A DNA stretch of 40,863 nucleotides, taken from NCBI GenBank assembly GCA_020627945.1, contig JAHDFW010000011.1, positions 1 through 40,863 on the forward strand. The letters run 5' to 3'. The stretch is from Cytophagales bacterium. Its GTDB lineage: Bacteria > Bacteroidota > Bacteroidia > Cytophagales > JAHDFW01. The notes under the pieces were generated by a model. The model was not told the DNA's origin. It was given only the letters and a program-made list of their open reading frames with translations, and made no database searches. Position 1 is the first letter of the stretch, and the number at the start of each line of letters is the position of its first letter. This document shows positions 10,601 through 16,600 of the stretch, piece after piece. A program made the position numbers and the translations under genes.

Positions 10601-13600
10601 ATTGCATCCAGTTGTTTTATGTCAGACACTATTGTTCAAACGGTTAATGTTCAAGGACCTGGTGTTATTTCGGTGAACCCGACTGCGGTAAATGTAAACT
10701 TACTTTGTGGAGATTCAACTACTGCTCCAATTACTATTACCAACATTGGGACAGGAGACTTGGTAGTTGATGTGCCGGCCTTGGCTACCGTAACAGAGGA
10801 TCAAACGCAAAGCATTACTTTCTCAGGAGTTGACAATGTCTTTAGCTATGCTTTAAGTCCTTCACTTACCACTGTAAACCTAACCGTTACTATAAATGGT
10901 GATTATGATGCAACAACGGAATTTGCTGATCTAATTATTGAAGGTACATTTATCGAAACCATTGTTGATGGAGATGTAAGTAACGGAACCGATATTGTTA
11001 GTTCGTATACGTTCTCTGGAGTTCAATTAGCTACTTGGCTGGCAGATGGACAATTAGATGTTACGGTTGCCAACTCAGCAGCCGTAGACCCTGGAATAGG
11101 TGGTGGATTGGATCTTAATACAGTTGAGGTCGATTATCAAGCTAGTGGTTGGATAAGTGATCCATCGGTACAGAGTACAATATTACCTGGAGATTCTATC
11201 ACGATCTTATTGGACATTAATAGTTCTTCCATTAATGGAGGGGTGTTTAATGAATCAATTGTGATTAACTCGTCAGATACAGGTAATGCTCAGGTTATCG
11301 TTCCGGTAATTTTAACAGTCACTGGAACTCCAACATATGCTTACGGTGGCGGATGTATAGATTATGGAGTAGTATATCAGGGAGTTTCAGTTCTTGATTC
11401 AGCTCTTATTTATAATACAGGCTGTGACACTTTATTTCTAACTAGTATTACAACAGATAATGGTGATTTCACATCAACAGTAAGTTCAATGAGTGTAGCA
11501 CCATATGATAGCGCATATCTTTATGTTACTTTATTAGGAAATACACTAGGTGCAACTGCTGGTAACCTAAACCTTGTAACCAATGATGGAAATTATTCTA
11601 TTTGTTTAAATGCTACCATTCAAAGTCCTCCGATGATTGAGGTTACGCCAAATCCACTAAGTGTAATGCTAGATTGTGGAGATTCGACTACTAGTTCATT
11701 GGTCGTTAAAAACAATGGTGGATCGGATTTAATATTCTCGCCTTATGTAATGGGAGGAGATTTAGTGTCAGACACTATTCAACAATCAATAACTTTCACA
11801 GGACAAACTACAAACTTTGCGTTCTCAGTTCCTTCTTACTTACAAACATTAGATATAGAAGTAACGATTAATGGTGATTACGATGGTGGGACAGAGTCAG
11901 CTTCTTTAGTTATAGAAGGAACCTTGATTGAGACGATGCCAGATGGAAACCCATTTAATGGAACGGATATAGTTAACACATATACTTTTTCTGGAGCACA
12001 GCTTGCTAATTGGATAGCGGATGGAACATTGAACGTTGCGGTCCAAAACTCCGGAGATGTTAATCCAGGAATAGGTGGGCTTGATCTTAATACGGTTTCG
12101 CTTACTTATATGCAGAATGACTGGCTAATTATTTCTAATGCAACGGATACTATCCCTAGTGGAGATTCTATAATTGTCCCAATTGATATTAACGCTTCTA
12201 CTTTAGTTAATGGTGTTTACTTGGATTCAATAGCAGTGGTATCAAATGATCCTATTAATGGAATGGAGGTTGTTCAGGTTGATCTTACGGTCAATGGAAC
12301 GGCGACCTTAAGCGTTTCCGACAGTTGTTTGAATTTTGGAAACCATCTGGTAGGTACTTCGGTAAATGATACTTTAATTATCGATAACTTTGGATGTGAT
12401 ACTTTGTATGTAACTAGTATAATATCGAATGTTGCTGAGTTTGTACCGCAATTTGCAAGTGTAAATATTGCACCTTTTTCAAGTGTGGAACTTCCAGTGA
12501 CATTTAACGCGAATGCACTCGCTACTTACAATGGTCAATTAACGATTCTTTCAAGTGACATTGATACAACCATATGCTTAAGCGGTTCGGGATCCATTCC
12601 TCCTGCAATTAATGTTGTGCCTAATGCGATAAGTACAACTTTAAATTGTGGTGATATTCATGAAGATACTTTAGTAGTTTATAATACAGGTGGGGTAGAT
12701 CTAATAACTCAGTCTATCAATAATGTATTTGTTGATTCAATAGAAACTCAGAATGTACAGTATTTCGCCACAGATGCTTCGACAATATTTAATTTCAACA
12801 TACCTTCTAACGTTAATGAGGTAAGTGTTCAAGTGACCGTTAATGGTGATTTTGATGGAGGTACTGAATTTGCAGATGTGTACGTGGAAGGAACTTTCAT
12901 AGAAACGATTCTTGATGGCAATCCTACAAATGGTACTAACATTACCGCCAACTATGTATTTAATGGAGCGCAATTAGCGGCTTGGCTAGCTGATGGTGTT
13001 TTGAGTATAACTGTAGATAACTCACCAGCAGTTAATCCAAATATTGGCGGATTAGATCAAAAAACTGTTAGTGTTCAATATGCTACAGGATCTTGGTTAT
13101 TATTTACTGAATCTACAGATACAATTGTGGGAGGGGATTCATTATTGATTCCTATTACGATAGACCCATTTGGACTAACTCCAGGAGTTTATCAAGATTC
13201 CATTACCTTCTTAACTAATATAGATGGAGTAGATTCAGTTGTTCAAGTTCCAATAGACTTTACTTTAGTTGGTTCTGTCGCAATGGAACTTTCTGACTCT
13301 TGTTTAACCTTCCCAATAACTGTGGCAGGTGACTCTATTACGGATACCCTTACCATTTCAAATACGGGATGTGATACTTTGTATGTAACAAACATAAATT
13401 CAGATAATGCTGTTTTCTGGTCGGAATTAGGTAGTATAACTGTTCCTCCATTCTCAAATGTGATGGTCCCAATTGGATTCTCACCGAATACAACAGGAAT
13501 GCACAATGGTAACCTAATCATTAACTCAAACGATTACGATACTACGGTTTGTTTGAGTGGAGAAGGTGCACCGGCACCGGTAATAGTTGTAGTGCCAGAT

Positions 13601-16600
13601 ACTATTGATGTAGTTCTGGATTGTAATGACTCAACTCAGGTACCAGTTCAAGTTTACAATACTGGAGGTGTGGATCTGATTTACACACCTACCGATCTTA
13701 CATTTTATGATTCGACTGCAACGAATTTCTTCTTTGTAACCGATGCTACTACGGCTTTCTCATTTGATGGTATTGATCCTAACCTTACCGAAATAGAGAT
13801 GACCGTTACTATAAATGGTGACTATGATGGAGGAACCGAGACCGCTGATATAATCATCGAAGGAACATTTATTCAGACGATTACAACTTCACCTACAAAT
13901 GGAATTGATATTGTAGTAAATCTTACATTGAGTGGTGCTCAATTAGCAGGTTGGATCGCTGATGGAACATTAGATGTTCTAATTGACAATAGCCCAGCTG
14001 TAAACCCTAATATTGGAGCAGGTCAAGATTTCCACACTGTTCAGTTGACTACTGGAGGGGACAATTCTTGGTATGATTACTCAATGGTTACAAATACCAT
14101 TGCTCCAGGTGATTCAGCTTTATTATTAGTTGATCTTAATTCCACAGGTCTAATTGCTGGAAACTATACAACCACCATTGGGTTTGTAAGTAACGATCCA
14201 GTTAATAGTGTGTTGGAGGTACCTGTTAATATGGTAGTAAATGGATTACCAACTATGGACTTCTCAGCTCCTTGTATTCTGTATGCGGATACATATTTGG
14301 GGTTAATGATCACAGATTCTGTTGGGATAATTAACAACGGATGCGATACCTTATTTATCAATAATATCACGTCAAACAATGGTGATTTTGTACCTCAAAC
14401 AACGGTTGTTACACTTGCTCCAGGTGAGTCAACGAACGTGTTAGTGGACTTTACTCCAAGTTCTGTTGGTACGATTACTGGTGATCTTACGTTTAGTTCT
14501 AATATTGGGAATCAGAACGTATGTTTATCTGGAACGTCATTATTACCACCTGAGATAGATTTGACACCAACTCCACTTAACGTAAATGTGACATGTGGAA
14601 GTACAGTTCAAGTTCCGGTTACGGTTAAAAATGTTGGAGGTGGAGAATTAATATTCAATGCGATAAGTGAAGATACGGTTTCGATTATCGATACCAACTT
14701 ATTCTTCATAACAGACGCAACCACAGCATTTAGTTTCACTGGATTAGATCCAAACCTACCTTCAATGGATCTTACCATAACAATTAATGGTGATTTTGAT
14801 GGAGGTACTGAATCGGCTGACTTATATATAGAAGGAGCATACTTTGCACCTCTTCCAGATGGTGGGGTTACCAATGGTATAGATATCGTTAATACATTTA
14901 ACCTTTCTGGAGCGCAACTTACAACATGGTTAGCTGATGGTACACTTGATCTTGAGGTGAATAACACCGCAGCAGTAAATCCTAATATTGGAGCAGGTTT
15001 AGATTATCATATTGCAGAGATTTCTTATGCGAACAGTACTTGGATGTCTCATAGTACAGCTCAAGATACTGTAGTTGCTGGAGATTCTACTCAACTGTTA
15101 GTTACGATTGATGCTTCAAGTTTGATAGCTGGTGTTCATAATGGAAACATTGAATTCCTTTCCAATGACTTGACTGATCCATCTATGATCTTACCTGTTA
15201 ACGTTACGGTTACTGGAGGTCCTGAAATAGATGTGTCAGATTCTTGTATTGTGTTCCCAGACGTTTATATTGGATCATCCCTTAATGATACCTTAACTAT
15301 TCTTAATAATGGTTGTGACACACTGTATGTGACAAATATTGTATCAAATGAGATTCAAATTCAGCCTCAGTTTACAACAGCAACAATAGCTCCTTTCTCT
15401 CAAGTACAATTACCACTTACATTGAATGGACTAATAGTGGGAGCAATCAACGGTAACTTAAGCATCAGTTCTAACGACGTAAATATGGATGTCTGTCTAC
15501 AGGGTAATGTAGTGTTGCCACCAGTGATAGAAGTTACACCAGATACGTTACATGCTATTTTGAATTGTAACGATTCAAGTGAAGTGGATTTAGTAATTAA
15601 GAATATTGGAGGAGCCGATTTGATAACTTCAACTGCGTTAACTACGCCATTCAATTCAATAATTGATACGGTTGAGTTTACGTTAACAAGTCAAAACGTA
15701 TTGTTCGCATTCAATATTGATCCATCAACGGATACGGTTAATCTTACTGTTACAGTTAATGGTGATTACGATGGAACAACGGAGTTCGCTTCAGTATTTA
15801 TTGAAGGAACGGACATGGGTGATATAGGAGTTGGGACTCAACCATACAATTCGGATTTATCGCAATCTTATGTGCTTTTTGGTCCTCAGTTGGCAACATG
15901 GTTAGCTGATGGTGTGCTAAACGTAACTGTTGATAATTCTGCTGCGGTAAATGCGATTGGTAATGATCTGAACATTGTTGAAATTGGTTACCCAGAAGCA
16001 AACTGGTTAACTCAATATTCGGTTGTTTCACAAACCGTTCCGGCTGGAGACAGTTTGGCGGTACCAGTTATGATGAATTCAACAGGTCTTCCTGCAGGAA
16101 TATATAATGCAACAATAGCAGTATCTAGTAATGACCCTGCAAACGGTATCATATCTGTACCTGTAGTAATGGAAATCGTTGATGCGCCGCAGTTGGGTGT
16201 TCCAACAGCATGTGTTGATTTTGGTACAGTGAATTATTCTGGAACTGGAAATGGTTTTGCAACAATTACCAATGATGGTTGTGGCGATTTAACAGTTGCT
16301 AATTTATCCGTTGATAATGCTGAAGTAACAGTAGTTACTCCAACACCTTTTGTGATTCCTGTTGGAGGTAACGCAGTTGTTCAGTTAGCTTATACGCCAA
16401 TAACAAATGGCACACTAACAGGTAACTTGTTAGTTACTTCTAATGGAGGCGATAGTACTATTTGTATTACAGGAGTAGGTGCAGGAGTACCTTCCATTGC
16501 TTCGAACGGAGATACAATCTTTATGTCATTGGATAGTTGTTCATCTACCACGATCTCAGATCTTATTTTATACAATGAAGGTCAAGCCAACCTGATCTAT

